DNA of 39,651 nt from Devosia naphthalenivorans (GTDB lineage Bacteria; Pseudomonadota; Alphaproteobacteria; Rhizobiales; Devosiaceae), in assembly GCF_003056355.1 (NCBI RefSeq), contig NZ_PYVW01000024.1, forward strand, positions 1 through 39,651. The letters are read 5' to 3'. The notes beneath the pieces are model-generated. The model was given only the letters and a program-made list of their open reading frames with translations. It searched no databases and had not been told where the DNA came from. Position 1 is the stretch's first letter, and the number at the start of each line of letters is the position of its first letter. Shown one piece after another: positions 31,221 through 39,651 of this stretch. A program made the translations under genes and the position numbers.

Positions 31221-32398
31221 GTGTTGCGGTTGAGGGGGTGGCTACAACGCGCCCCGCCATTGTTGTCACCGCCTTGGGTATTGTTCAGATCCTTGCCTGG
31301 GGCTCATCGTACTACCTCCTGGCCGTTTTGGCCCCGATGATAGTTCTCGATACTGGCTGGTCGCTGCCTTGGGTGATCGGGGGGCTAACTGGCGGATTAT
31401 TGGCGGGCGGCGTTACCGCCCCTCTTATTGGTGGCACTATCCAGCAGCGCGGCGGCAAGCCTGTGCTGATCTGCAGCATGCTGCTGCTGTCGTCAGGCCT
31501 GGCCCTTATCGGCACCGCTACCTGGCTGCCTGTCTATCTGGTTGGATGGATCATTATGGGCGTCGGCATGGCAGCAGGCCTTTACGACGCCGCCTTCTCC
31601 ACCCTTGGCCGCCTCTACGGCAAAAATGCACGCCGTGCGATTACCACCTTAACCCTTTGGGGTGGCTTTGCCAGCACGGTGTGCTGGCCGATCACCGCCT
31701 ATCTCGGTGAGACATACGGTTGGCGGACCGCTTGCCTTGTTTATGCCGGCGCCCACCTGCTTATTTCCCTGCCGCTGATCCTTGCGTTCATTCCGGCCCC
31801 GGGACCCGCTTCGTCGCCGCTTCTCACAGCTGACCGGCCAATACCGGCGAGATCGCCGCGTGCTACGTTCTACTTGTTAGCTGTCATCTTCACGATTGCT
31901 TCGCTCATCAGCAGCATGCTCGGGGTGCATCTGCTCACGCTATTGCAGTTGCGGGGTCATGATCTCGCGGCCGCAGTCGCCTTTGGTGCACTGATCGGAC
32001 CTTCGCAGGTAGGATCTCGTGTCATGGATATGGTTCTAGGCAGCCGCTATCATGCGGTCTGGACAATGATGGCGTCGACCATCCTGTTGGCGGGCGGTCT
32101 GGTGCTGCTCTTCATGAACCTGCCAGTTACCGGTCTTGCCATCATCATCTACGGCGCCGGCAATGGCATTTTTTCGATCGCTCGCGGAGCGCTGCCGCTC
32201 ACTTTGTTCGATCCTTCGACATTCGCCGTCCTCATGGGCCGCCTGGCTCTGCCAAGTCTACTGGTTCAGGCCTTTGCTCCTTCACTTGGTGCGGCCTTGA
32301 TCGAAATGGGTGGTGCAAATCTGCTTCTGGGCGCAGTAGCAGGCTTGGCCTCGATCAACGTCCTACTGTCGATTCAGCTTCTTGCGCACAGGCATTAA
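31217..32398 (+). CDS. MFS transporter of the arsenic cluster
   Basis: 393 aa, about 12 membrane segments. GIVQILAWGSSYYLLAVLAPMI at TM1 and GGTIQQRGGKPVLI as motif A place it in the MFS. Coupled to arsR by ATGA. MFS proteins in ars operons have been linked to export of organoarsenicals or arsenate esters (ArsJ, ArsK and others); I cannot assign this one to a named type. GAPDH, the usual arsJ partner, is not adjacent, so arsJ is unlikely. Ends convergently with arsH; the 136-base gap holds a long inverted repeat. Confidence 0.83.
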   Translation: MSVAVEGVATTRPAIVVTALGIVQILAWGSSYYLLAVLAPMIVLDTGWSLPWVIGGLTGGLLAGGVTAPLIGGTIQQRGGKPVLICSMLLLSSGLALIGTATWLPVYLVGWIIMGVGMAAGLYDAAFSTLGRLYGKNARRAITTLTLWGGFASTVCWPITAYLGETYGWRTACLVYAGAHLLISLPLILAFIPAPGPASSPLLTADRPIPARSPRATFYLLAVIFTIASLISSMLGVHLLTLLQLRGHDLAAAVAFGALIGPSQVGSRVMDMVLGSRYHAVWTMMASTILLAGGLVLLFMNLPVTGLAIIIYGAGNGIFSIARGALPLTLFDPSTFAVLMGRLALPSLLVQAFAPSLGAALIEMGGANLLLGAVAGLASINVLLSIQLLAHRH

Positions 32399-32467
32399 GG
32401 CCTCGGGTTAAGAACAGAAGCTCTAGTTTGCAGATGTCCAGGTGGTTGCGGTGTTAAGCTCTGACGC

Positions 32468-32512
32468 AGTCGATATCACCCATGAGGGGCCGTTCTCGGG
32501 CTTATATCGACT
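32468..32512. repeat. 9-bp inverted repeat between convergent MFS and arsH
   Basis: AGTCGATAT (32468-32476) and ATATCGACT (32504-32512) are perfect complements around a 27-nt loop that is rich in G and C. It may act as a bidirectional terminator or mark an old junction where two ars blocks were joined. Confidence 0.45.
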
Positions 32513-32534
32513 TAAGGCCAACCCGCTCCTCAAG

Positions 32535-33227
32535 TTAGGCGGCGGCTTCTTTCCGCTCTGAATAACGGGAAGTCAGATAGCCTGACACTCCACGGTTGAT
32601 CAGCGTGAATTTCACCAGTTCTTCGCACACGTCGACAACCCTGTCGTAGAACGATGACGGCTTCATGCGACCGGCCTCGTCGAACTCCTGCCACGCCTTA
32701 GCGACAGAAGACTGGTTCGGGATTGTCACCATGCGCATCCAACGGCCCAGTATACGCATCTGGTTCAGGGCGTTGAACGACTGGGACCCCCCTGACACCT
32801 GCATCAGAGCCAGCGTTCGGCCTTGGGTAGGTCGGATCGCGCCTCCGGGCAGGGGTATCCAGTCGATTTGGGATTTCAGCACCGCCGACATGGCGCCGTG
32901 CCGCTCCGGTGAGGTCCAGACCTGGCCTTCTGACCATAGCATTGCCTCGCGCAGTTCCTGCACCTTGGGATGGGTGTCGGGCGCGTCGTTCGGCAAAGGA
33001 AGGCCATTGGCGTGAAAGATGCGGACCTCGGCGCCGAACGCTTCGAGCAGGCGTGCCGCTTCCAGAGTCAGGAATCGCGAATAGGAGCGTTCCCGCAGCG
33101 AACCGTAGAGCATCAGGATGCGAGGCCTGTGTGCGAGGGCAGGGGCAACCAGCCCGGAGAAGTCAGGCACCTCAAAGGCGGCAGGCACGACATTAGGCAG
33201 ATCAGACAACACGCTTCCCTTCGGCAT
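32535..33227 (-). CDS. arsH: ArsH NADPH:FMN oxidoreductase
   Basis: 230 aa flavodoxin-like enzyme. [12 protein letters not shown] near 41-52 is the FMN-binding signature of ArsH, and [20 protein letters not shown] is its second conserved block. ArsH oxidises trivalent organoarsenicals and reduces dyes and quinones. The ATG at 33227 overlaps the end of arsC by 26 bases; a TTG at 33209 with AAGGGA upstream is an alternative. Last gene of the minus-strand ars operon. Confidence 0.93.
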   Translation of the reverse strand: MPKGSVLSDLPNVVPAAFEVPDFSGLVAPALAHRPRILMLYGSLRERSYSRFLTLEAARLLEAFGAEVRIFHANGLPLPNDAPDTHPKVQELREAMLWSEGQVWTSPERHGAMSAVLKSQIDWIPLPGGAIRPTQGRTLALMQVSGGSQSFNALNQMRILGRWMRMVTIPNQSSVAKAWQEFDEAGRMKPSSFYDRVVDVCEELVKFTLINRGVSGYLTSRYSERKEAAA

Positions 33228-33624
33228 CGATGATGACCTCGCCATCTTCCTTGGTGAAGGGCCCAATATCGGGGTTCTCTAGGATGTCGAGCACGACTTC
33301 GGATGGCCGGCACAGGCGGGTGCCCATCGAGGTTTCGACAAAAGGCCGGTTCAGCAGGATGGGGTGCGCCTCGATAGCATCGAGAAGCTCGTCATCGGTC
33401 TTGGCAGGATCGGCCAGACCAAGCGCCTCATAAGGCGTATCCTTCTTCCGCAGCGCATCCCGCAGCGACATGCCAGCGGCTGCAACCAGTTCCACGATCC
33501 TGGATCGTGACGGCGGCGTCTTGAGGTATTCGATGACGATGGGCTCGACACCGGACTGCCGGATCATGGCCAGCGTGTTGCGCGAGGTGCCGCAGTCGGG
33601 ATTGTGATAGATGGTGACGGTCAT
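33202..33624 (-). CDS. arsC: Glutaredoxin-coupled arsenate reductase ArsC
   Basis: 140 aa. [12 protein letters not shown] carries the catalytic Cys 11, and [17 protein letters not shown] carries the arsenate-binding arginines of the R773-type family, which uses glutathione and glutaredoxin. Its start overlaps the acr3 stop (ATGA). It reduces As(V) to As(III) for export by Acr3. A second, unrelated arsenate reductase lies upstream in the same operon, so the operon can draw on both thiol systems. Confidence 0.95.
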   Translation of the reverse strand: MTVTIYHNPDCGTSRNTLAMIRQSGVEPIVIEYLKTPPSRSRIVELVAAAGMSLRDALRKKDTPYEALGLADPAKTDDELLDAIEAHPILLNRPFVETSMGTRLCRPSEVVLDILENPDIGPFTKEDGEVIIDAEGKRVV

Positions 33625-34682
33625 TCTGCAGCCTTCGTTTGGATGTTGTGGCGGACAGCCGCGCCGCGCTCATACCAGCCCTTCGATCGGTTCACGATCC
33701 AGACCACCGACAACATGACCGGCACCTCGACCAGCACGCCCACGACGGTCGCCAGGGCGGCGCCGGAATTGAAGCCGAACAGGGCGATCGCGGCAGCTAC
33801 GGCAAGTTCGAAGAAGTTGGATGCGCCGATCAGGGCGGACGGACCGGCAACGCAATGCTGTTCGCCCGAAACACGGTTGAGAAAATAGGCCAGCCCGGAA
33901 TTCAAATAGACCTGGATCAGGATAGGCACCGCCAGGAGCAGGATGATTGTGGGTTGGGCCACGATCTGCTCGCCCTGGAAACCGAACAGCATCACCAGCG
34001 TCAGGAGCAGTGAGGCGATCGAGATCGGCTGCAGGATGGAGAGCACACGGTTCATGGCATCGATGCCGCCATTGGCCAGCAGCCAACGCCGATAGAGCTG
34101 CGCCGCGATCACCGGCACGACGATATAGAGGCCGACCGAAAGCAGCAGCGTGTCCCAAGGCACCGTGATGGCGGACAACCCGAGCAACAGGCCGACGATG
34201 GGGGCGAAGGCAATCACCATGATCGCGTCGTTGAGCGCCACCTGGCTCAGGGTGAAGTGGGGTTCCCCTTTCACCAGGTTGGACCAGACGAACACCATTG
34301 CGGTGCATGGCGCTGCCGCCAGGATGATCAGCCCGGCGATATAACTATCGATCTGTGTTTCCGGCAGCAATGGCCGGAACAGCCAGCCGATGAAGAGCCA
34401 GCTCAGCAGCGCCATCGAGAATGGTTTGATGGCCCAATTGATGAAGACGGTTACGCCGATGCCGCGCCAGTAATTGCCGACCTGCGCCAGGCTCATGAAG
34501 TCTATCCGCACCAGCATCGGAATGATCATCAGCCAGATCAGCACCGCCATGGGGATGTTCACCTGGGCGATCTCAAGGCCCCCGAGCCCCTGGAAAAACC
34601 CGGGCAGGAAGTGACCGGCGGCAATGCCGATGACGATGCAGATTGCGACCCAGAGGGTCAGATAGCGTTCAAAGATGGACAT
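33621..34682 (-). CDS. acr3: Acr3 arsenite efflux transporter
   Basis: 353-aa inner-membrane carrier, ten membrane segments. The essential Cys 126 is in AAAPCTAMVFVWS, and the MIIPMLVRIDF and conserved Glu in the GASNFFELAVA helix are family marks. It expels As(III), perhaps Sb(III), using the proton gradient. ATG 34682 gives MSIFERYLTLW, the usual Acr3 start, and overlaps arsN2 by 14 bases; the longer frame to 34751 is read within arsN2. Coupled to arsC by ATGA. Confidence 0.95.
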   Translation of the reverse strand: MSIFERYLTLWVAICIVIGIAAGHFLPGFFQGLGGLEIAQVNIPMAVLIWLMIIPMLVRIDFMSLAQVGNYWRGIGVTVFINWAIKPFSMALLSWLFIGWLFRPLLPETQIDSYIAGLIILAAAPCTAMVFVWSNLVKGEPHFTLSQVALNDAIMVIAFAPIVGLLLGLSAITVPWDTLLLSVGLYIVVPVIAAQLYRRWLLANGGIDAMNRVLSILQPISIASLLLTLVMLFGFQGEQIVAQPTIILLLAVPILIQVYLNSGLAYFLNRVSGEQHCVAGPSALIGASNFFELAVAAAIALFGFNSGAALATVVGVLVEVPVMLSVVWIVNRSKGWYERGAAVRHNIQTKAAE

Positions 34683-35115
34683 CGGGAGCCTTGATCGGTC
34701 TGTACAGGAGAGCGGCCGTCGAACAGATCGAGGCAGCTTGTCTGGTGGCAAGAATGGAAGCGGGTGCTTTGCGTCGGTCCTCTACCCTGAACCCGAGCCC
34801 AGCGAAAAATCCGGAGGCGGTGGTCGTCAGCAAATAGGCGGTGCGGGCACCGGCCTTTTCGGCTTCCTCAAGCAATGCCTCGGTCAGGCGCCGTCCTGCG
34901 CCGGTTCCCCGAAACTTCGGCATGACAACTATGGAGCGCACGAGGGTGTCCTCTCCATAGCGTTCGAAGCCGCCGAAACCGATCGGCACGCCATCTTCCT
35001 CGAATTGGAAGAACGATCGGCCCTCTTCCTCGATATCCTCGATCGGGAGGCCAGCTTCGGCAAGGGCGGCGAGCAACTCGAAATTATCACCCTGCACCGG
35101 CGTCGAATAGATCAT
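34669..35115 (-). CDS. arsN2: GNAT acetyltransferase ArsN2
   Basis: 148 aa. VVMPKFRGTGAGRRL is the acetyl-CoA pyrophosphate loop (RGxGxG/A type). TAYLLTTTASGFFAGLGFR and the RKAPASILATRQ segment are typical of the ArsN2 group found in ars operons. A related ArsN1 detoxifies the arsenical antibiotic arsinothricin by N-acetylation; the substrate of ArsN2 is not settled. ATG 35115 overlaps the arsC(Trx) stop. Confidence 0.85.
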   Translation of the reverse strand: MIYSTPVQGDNFELLAALAEAGLPIEDIEEEGRSFFQFEEDGVPIGFGGFERYGEDTLVRSIVVMPKFRGTGAGRRLTEALLEEAEKAGARTAYLLTTTASGFFAGLGFRVEDRRKAPASILATRQAASICSTAALLYRPIKAPDVHL

Positions 35116-35639
35116 GCGACATCCGCACTGTTGGACGTCGATCCCTCCATAGCCCCGATGCCCTTGAGCTTAGAGCTCAGTGCAAGGCGGTCGATGCTGG
35201 ACAGCGGCAGGTTTGTGAATGCAACAATTCTGTTCCGCAGGTAGCGCAAGGCCTCGTCGAACGCCGCACGCTGTTGGAACTCCGTGCCTTCGACAGCGGC
35301 AGGATCCTCGATCCCCCAATGAGCGGTCATGGGCTGACCGGGCCACACGGGGCATGACTCTCCGGCTGCATTGTCGCAGACCGTGAAAACGAAATCCATC
35401 TTCGGGGCGCCGGGAACGGCGAACTCATCCCAGGCCTTGGAACGAAGTCCTTCGGTCGAGATGCCGGCTTTTTTTAAGGTTTCCAGTGTCAGTGGGTTGA
35501 TGGCACCCTTGGGCGTTGACCCCGCGGAGAACCCCTTGAACTTGCCACTGCCTAGATGATTGATCAAAGCTTCGCCGAAAATGGAGCGGGCGGAGTTTCC
35601 TGTGCAAAGGAAAAGCACGTTGTAGGGCTGGTCGCTCAT
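35112..35639 (-). CDS. arsC: Thioredoxin-coupled arsenate reductase (LMW phosphatase type)
   Basis: 175 aa. The P-loop LCTGNSARS carries Cys 12, and Cys 88 and Cys 96 (FTVCDNAAGESC) form the relay pair of thioredoxin-linked ArsC. ATG 35639 overlaps the arsR stop (ATGA). About 35 residues longer than the S. aureus enzyme at the C-terminus, with a helical extension (AFTNLPLSSIDRL) common in proteobacterial forms. Confidence 0.94.
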   Translation of the reverse strand: MSDQPYNVLFLCTGNSARSIFGEALINHLGSGKFKGFSAGSTPKGAINPLTLETLKKAGISTEGLRSKAWDEFAVPGAPKMDFVFTVCDNAAGESCPVWPGQPMTAHWGIEDPAAVEGTEFQQRAAFDEALRYLRNRIVAFTNLPLSSIDRLALSSKLKGIGAMEGSTSNSADVA

Positions 35640-35989
35640 TGAATTACCTCTTGGGGCTGGCAGCAGGGGGTGAGTTCAGCGATCAAAGGTGCGCAGAGGG
35701 TAGCGTTGCCGTTGCAGCAGTCCTTGACCATGAAAAGCATGAGCTCGCGGAAAGCGTCCAGGTCGACCTTGTATACGATCGACCTGCTGAAGCGTTCGGA
35801 CGTCAGCAGTCCGGCTCTGGTGAGCAAGCCTAAATGGCTAGACATTGTGTTCTGCGGCACTTCCAACCTGCGGGCGATTTCTCCAGCCGGAAGTCCTTCG
35901 GGTGTGTTGCGCACCAGAAGGCGAAAGATTTCCAGCCGGGTTTCCTGCCCCAGAGCCGACAGGGCAACGATCGCGCGAATTGATTCCAT
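35636..35989 (-). CDS. arsR: ArsR-family repressor (copy 2), first gene of the ars operon
   Basis: 117 aa. VALSALGQETRLEIFRLL and the helix VPQNTMSSHLGLL mark the winged helix. The C-terminal DCCNGNATLC and PCCQP pairs likely bind As(III). ATG 35989 follows the operator immediately. It shares the layout of copy 1 at 30858 but differs in sequence through most of its length, so the two were probably acquired separately. Confidence 0.92.
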   Translation of the reverse strand: MESIRAIVALSALGQETRLEIFRLLVRNTPEGLPAGEIARRLEVPQNTMSSHLGLLTRAGLLTSERFSRSIVYKVDLDAFRELMLFMVKDCCNGNATLCAPLIAELTPCCQPQEVIQ

Positions 35990-35991
35990 AT

Positions 35992-36007
35992 ATCCACTAT
36001 ATTGGAT
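35992..36007 (-). promoter_or_regulatory. Likely ArsR operator overlapping the ribosome site
   Basis: ATCCA-N6-TGGAT dyad, two bases upstream of the arsR start codon. The TGGA of the gene-proximal half doubles as the weak ribosome site, so a bound repressor would sit over the start. The A+T-rich block around it (TATATCCACTATATTGG) stands out from the local G+C-rich sequence. Confidence 0.5.
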
Positions 36008-36258
36008 TTATCGGAACGGTCAACCGGTGCATGACCTTTCTGCGGTTCTGGTAGGTGGGTATGAGCGCCCTATGCACCCGTAGGTTGGCGGGAAGCACAG
36101 TTCCTGCTGCAGTTCCCGTTAAGAAGGCTTGGACAATAAAATTCCAATAACAATCGGGGTCTCGGCACCACATCCCTCACATCGCGGGTAGTTATCTCTG
36201 CAAAGTACTCGACGGAGTACGCCAGCGTCGTCCATTGTTCGATCGATTAGGGGGAATC

Positions 36259-38697
36259 ATGCCGATCAAACTGGACGATCTTGCGAAAGGCCTTGTGCCT
36301 AAGAATACTGTGCTGCTCTTCGGAGCCGGCTCCTCAATCCCTTCCGGTGCGCCTGCTGTCGGTGCGCTCATCGAGCACTTTTCTAAGATGTTCGGCGTAC
36401 CCGCCAACGGTTATTCCCTTAGTGAGATAGCAAGCCTATGCGAGGCAAAGACCAACCGCAGGAAGGTCATTGAGGAACTGCGAAAGCGTTGTGCCGGATT
36501 GAAACCCACGGGAGGTCTGAAGAACCTCCCGCTCTATCCATGGAAAAGCATCTTCACTACGAACTACGACGATCTCGTTGAGCAGGTATACAAAGTCCGC
36601 AAAAAGAAGCTGCGGGTGTTCCACTCAAACTTCAGCTTCACCACGGGTGACGAAAGTGAAGACTGCCTGCTGTTCAAGATTCACGGGACTATTGAGCGGG
36701 ACGTGTGCGACGGGGACAACTCTCGGATCATACTTTCCGAAGCCGACTACGAGCAGACCGATCAGTACCGCGAGTTCCTCTATGATCGCCTGAAAGGGGA
36801 TCTGGCTGGCTCCGACCTGGTAATCATCGGGCAGTCCCTTGCTGATCCGGATTTGAAGACCATCGTCAATCGTGCTGCGGCACTTAACGCCAAAGCACTC
36901 ACGCCTGGGCGCATTCTTCTACTGATGTATACGAAGGATGAAGCCCGTGCTTCCCTCTTTGAACAGCGCGGGATCTCTGTTTCCTTCGGCGGGATCGACG
37001 AATTCTTTGCCGCACTCGGTCCTGTAGTCAGTCCCATAGCGAAGCCAGCGACGGAAGGCACTCCGCTGGAGCGGATACCTGCGCTTGAACCCGTCACGGT
37101 CGATGTGGCGCACGCCTTGGACAAACATCCTGACATCAGCGCCATGTTCAACGGAAAGGCTGCAAGCTACGCGGATATCGCCGCAGGATACACCTTTCGA
37201 CGCACCGTGGCGGACGATATTGCAGCCTATTTCGAGGGAGACGCCACCCTGTGCGCGACCCTTCTGGGAGCCAGCGGAGTAGGGAAGACCACAGCAATCA
37301 GGCAGACAGTAAACCTGATGCGGGCCAAGGGAACGTTTGCCTATGAGCACAAAGGCGATCATCCGTTAAGCGTGAAGCACTGGTTCGATCTGGCCGAGGG
37401 GTTGAAGGCCGAGCAGGATGTGGGTGTGCTCGTTGTCGATGATGCGCATCACCACTTGCTCACTCTTAATGACCTGGTGGACAAGCTGGTGCAGGCTGAC
37501 AATGCGCACCTCAAAATACTGATCTGCTCAACGCGCAACCACTGGTTCCCGCGCATCAAGACCCCCAACATCTTCAAGTATGGTGGGACGTTCACCCTGT
37601 CCAAGCTCTCGGCTGAAGAGATAGAGAGGTTGCTGCTCCTACTGGATGCGAGCCCAGACATCAGAAAGCTCGTTGAGGATCAGTTCAGCGGATTTAACAA
37701 GGAAGAACGGCGCAGGAGGCTTTCCGTCCGATGCGAAGCGGACATGTTCGTTTGCCTCAAGAACATCTTTGCCAATGACAATTTCGACGACATTGTCCTG
37801 CGGGAGTACGCCGGCCTCGAAGGTAATCTGCGAGAAATCTATCGCTATGTGTCGGCCATGGAGAACGCAGGCGTACGGGTCCACCGCCAACTGATCCTGC
37901 GGCTTTTGGGCATCGAGGCCAACAGCGTCACGGGGATTTTGGACAACCTCACGGATATAGTCAGTGAGTACAATATCGACGCGAAGTCCGGCATCTACGG
38001 CTGGCGCACCAGGCACTCGGTCATCGCGGGCATCGTAGCGAAGTACAAATTCCCCGACCTCGAGCGGATCATAGCGCTGTTTGAAGCGGTTATCGACAAC
38101 ATCTCTCCCACCTATGACATTGAGATCCGATCGCTTCGTGAACTGTGCAACGTCGAGACCGGCATTTCCCGCATCCCCGACAAGAATGAGCAGAACCGCC
38201 TGCTGCGGAAGATGATGTCAAATGCGCCAGGTGAGCGTGTCCCCCGTCATCGGCTCATTCGCAACCTGATCGACCAAGGTCATTTTGAGAAGGCGGAGAC
38301 GGAAATCCGCCTCTTCGACAAGGACTTTGGATCGGATGGCCCAGTGCATCGGTACAAGATCAAGCTCCTGGTAGAGCGAGCTGTGCGTTCGCAAGGTATC
38401 CTGCCTGAAGACAGGGTGGCGATTCTGGAGGAAGCTCATGAGCTTGCCGTACAAGGCGTCACCCGATTTCCAATTAACAAGAACATCCTTTCCGCCTATG
38501 CTGAGCTTGGCATCGAGTACTACCGCAAAACCGGGGAGTACGCATACTTCGATGAGGCGATCCAAAAGCTGCAGGTTGCAGAGGAAAAACTCGGAGATCC
38601 TCAGATTAGCTCGTTGATTGCTATGTTCCAGCGGCGGATTGCAGGACAGCCCCTGCCGACATTCGATGAACCTGAAGTTGCAATTATCGCGGATTGA
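36259..38697 (+). CDS. SIR2-STAND ATPase, probable anti-phage NADase
   Basis: 812 aa. SIR2-like domain at about 1-260: GAGSS (22-26), TTNYDDL (N102, D104) and KIHGT (H142) are the NAD-binding and catalytic residues. A STAND/AAA-type NTPase follows: Walker A GASGVGKTT at 337-345 and Walker B VLVVDDAHH near 390-398. The C-terminus (about 640-800) is helical with TPR-like repeats. In phage defence, proteins with this plan sense infection through the C-terminal part, oligomerise and deplete NAD. Start ATG 36259 has GGGGGA upstream. It stands alone between the ars operon and phoB. It is less G+C-rich than the flanking genes, which fits transfer. Activity is inferred. Confidence 0.85.
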   Translation: MPIKLDDLAKGLVPKNTVLLFGAGSSIPSGAPAVGALIEHFSKMFGVPANGYSLSEIASLCEAKTNRRKVIEELRKRCAGLKPTGGLKNLPLYPWKSIFTTNYDDLVEQVYKVRKKKLRVFHSNFSFTTGDESEDCLLFKIHGTIERDVCDGDNSRIILSEADYEQTDQYREFLYDRLKGDLAGSDLVIIGQSLADPDLKTIVNRAAALNAKALTPGRILLLMYTKDEARASLFEQRGISVSFGGIDEFFAALGPVVSPIAKPATEGTPLERIPALEPVTVDVAHALDKHPDISAMFNGKAASYADIAAGYTFRRTVADDIAAYFEGDATLCATLLGASGVGKTTAIRQTVNLMRAKGTFAYEHKGDHPLSVKHWFDLAEGLKAEQDVGVLVVDDAHHHLLTLNDLVDKLVQADNAHLKILICSTRNHWFPRIKTPNIFKYGGTFTLSKLSAEEIERLLLLLDASPDIRKLVEDQFSGFNKEERRRRLSVRCEADMFVCLKNIFANDNFDDIVLREYAGLEGNLREIYRYVSAMENAGVRVHRQLILRLLGIEANSVTGILDNLTDIVSEYNIDAKSGIYGWRTRHSVIAGIVAKYKFPDLERIIALFEAVIDNISPTYDIEIRSLRELCNVETGISRIPDKNEQNRLLRKMMSNAPGERVPRHRLIRNLIDQGHFEKAETEIRLFDKDFGSDGPVHRYKIKLLVERAVRSQGILPEDRVAILEEAHELAVQGVTRFPINKNILSAYAELGIEYYRKTGEYAYFDEAIQKLQVAEEKLGDPQISSLIAMFQRRIAGQPLPTFDEPEVAIIAD

Positions 38698-38908
38698 AGC
38701 CCGACGGATTTTCGGCTTTCAGACACCTGTAGAGCGGGCGGACATCGGTTTGGGTCGCATACTGCAAGACTTTGCACTTTCGGAAAGATGTGCATCCAGA
38801 GTGTGAACAAACGCTGGCAATTCCTTGTTCAAGATAACCGCCAGCCGGGAATTTGGACTGCATTATCTTCAGGAGACGTTCAACCACCGTTCTGGTCACT
38901 TGGCCTCG

Positions 38909-39610
38909 CTATACAGCGACGGAAAACCTCTCATCGAAGGCGTAACCGGCGCCCCGGACAGTCCGGATTGGATCAACATCTGCGCCCCTATTGATAGCGC
39001 GCCGCAGACGGCCAACGTGAACGTCCACGGTGCGTTCGTCTACGTAAACATCGTTACCCCAGACACCGTCAAGCAGTTGCTCGCGGGAATAAACGCGGCC
39101 GGGATGGCGCATCAGATATTCCAGCAGGCGATATTCGGTGGGCCCCAGATGTACGTCACGCTTTGCACGGCGGACTCGGTGGGTGGTGCGGTCCAGTTCC
39201 AGGTCGCCAACCTTCAATGCCGCAGTAATAAGATTGGGGTTCGCCCGGCGCAGCAGAGCGTGGATGCGAGCGATAAGCTCAGGAACTGAAAAAGGTTTGA
39301 CCACATAATCGTCAGCACCGGTGGCAAGGCCCCGAACGCGCTCTTCTTCCTCGCCCCGAGCTGTCAGCATGATAACGGGTACACGGGAGGTTTCCGGACG
39401 AGCGCGCCAGCGGCGGCAGAGCTCTATGCCGGACACTTCGGGCAGCATCCAATCGAGCAGGATCAGGTCGGGCAGTTTCTCTTGAATAGCTTGAGTAGCT
39501 TCTTCACCTGTTTCGGCGGTGACGACGCGGAAACCTTCCGCTTCGAGATTGTAGCGCAGCAGAATAGCGATATCGCCCTCGTCTTCGACAACGAGAATGG
39601 TGGCGGGCAT
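38909..39610 (-). CDS. phoB: PhoB-type phosphate response regulator
   Basis: 233 aa. Receiver domain with E9, D10 and phospho-acceptor D53 and the VVKPFS Lys; winged-helix output domain with GPTEYRLLEYLMRHPGRVYSREQLLD and a RTVDVHVGRLRRA recognition helix. It activates phosphate-starvation genes and is normally preceded by pst/phoU genes, which would lie right of the window on this strand. ATG 39610 has GGGGAG upstream. It looks like chromosomal core sequence and marks the likely right limit of the island. The 211 bases between it and the SIR2-STAND gene show no recognisable att site or tRNA. Confidence 0.94.
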   Translation of the reverse strand: MPATILVVEDEGDIAILLRYNLEAEGFRVVTAETGEEATQAIQEKLPDLILLDWMLPEVSGIELCRRWRARPETSRVPVIMLTARGEEEERVRGLATGADDYVVKPFSVPELIARIHALLRRANPNLITAALKVGDLELDRTTHRVRRAKRDVHLGPTEYRLLEYLMRHPGRVYSREQLLDGVWGNDVYVDERTVDVHVGRLRRAINRGADVDPIRTVRGAGYAFDERFSVAV

Positions 39611-39651
39611 GGGTGTGGCTCCCCGGTTTCGGCTCGGTGGTTATCGTGCAG

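Noticed and set aside
38684..38899. 71-codon minus-strand frame with several Cys after phoB
   Set aside because: Overlaps the SIR2-STAND 3' end by 14 bases, weak GTG start with poor spacing, no recognisable domain.

Overview
The window reads as chromosomal or large-replicon DNA of an alphaproteobacterium, most likely a sphingomonad. Reasons are the high G+C, the style of the proteins, a CYP152-type P450 close to the Sphingomonas fatty-acid peroxygenase, and a PhoB at the right edge. The taxon is inference. No rRNA, tRNA, transposase or CRISPR array was recognised.

Almost all of it is a metal and metalloid resistance island. Region 1 (1-2.9 kb, minus strand) holds a Zn-type cation diffusion facilitator cut by the window edge and a translationally coupled dsbB-dsbA-flavoprotein operon, each behind a MerR-type promoter with a 19-bp spacer. 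Region 2 (3.1-8.5 kb, plus) is a copper block: small Cys/His-rich exported protein, L,D-transpeptidase, HMA chaperone, CueR-type promoter, CopA-type ATPase with YHS domain, second small Cys/His-rich protein, DUF305 protein. Region 3 (8.7-10 kb) has a Phd/PemK-like toxin-antitoxin pair and a small membrane protein. Region 4 (10.2-15.2 kb) is a CueR regulon: copZ, cueR, copA and a divergent DHA2-type MFS exporter with its own CueR-like box. Region 5 (15.2-18.2 kb) has an unknown gene, csoR with its operator, a membrane DUF305 protein, SCO1 and PCuAC. Region 6 (18.2-26.4 kb) has an RHH antitoxin with an apparently lost toxin, a Zn/Cd/Pb ATPase divergent from a CadR-like MerR, a CYP152 P450, a MerR divergent from an HMA-CDF exporter coupled to lspA, and a third MerR divergent from two undescribed Cys-rich small proteins plus a YnfA-type protein.

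Region 7 (26.5-29.7 kb) breaks the metal theme. It holds a single-domain response regulator flanked by 13-bp direct repeats, remnants of a minus-strand gene, and a two-gene unit of an NdpA/NA37-like protein plus a three-TM membrane protein, both with TTG starts and overlapping. I regard this as the best candidate for an undescribed system, possibly defence. Region 8 (30.3-36 kb) is arsenic resistance: a DUF6428-like gene divergent from arsR-MFS, and a minus-strand operon arsR-arsC(Trx)-arsN2-acr3-arsC(Grx)-arsH in which every junction overlaps. Region 9 is a SIR2-STAND gene (defence-type NADase architecture) followed by phoB.

The unifying logic is regulatory. Nine promoters have a 19-bp spacer that needs MerR-family activation, while the window encodes only four MerR-family regulators, so several distant operons probably share regulators. 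Four promoters are CueR-type (TTGACC plus a GGAA-type dyad), four share TTGCTCCTnTAG (PbrR/CadR type), and one has a perfect TTCAAGT/ACTTGAA palindrome. All functional calls come from reading motifs; no database search was run.
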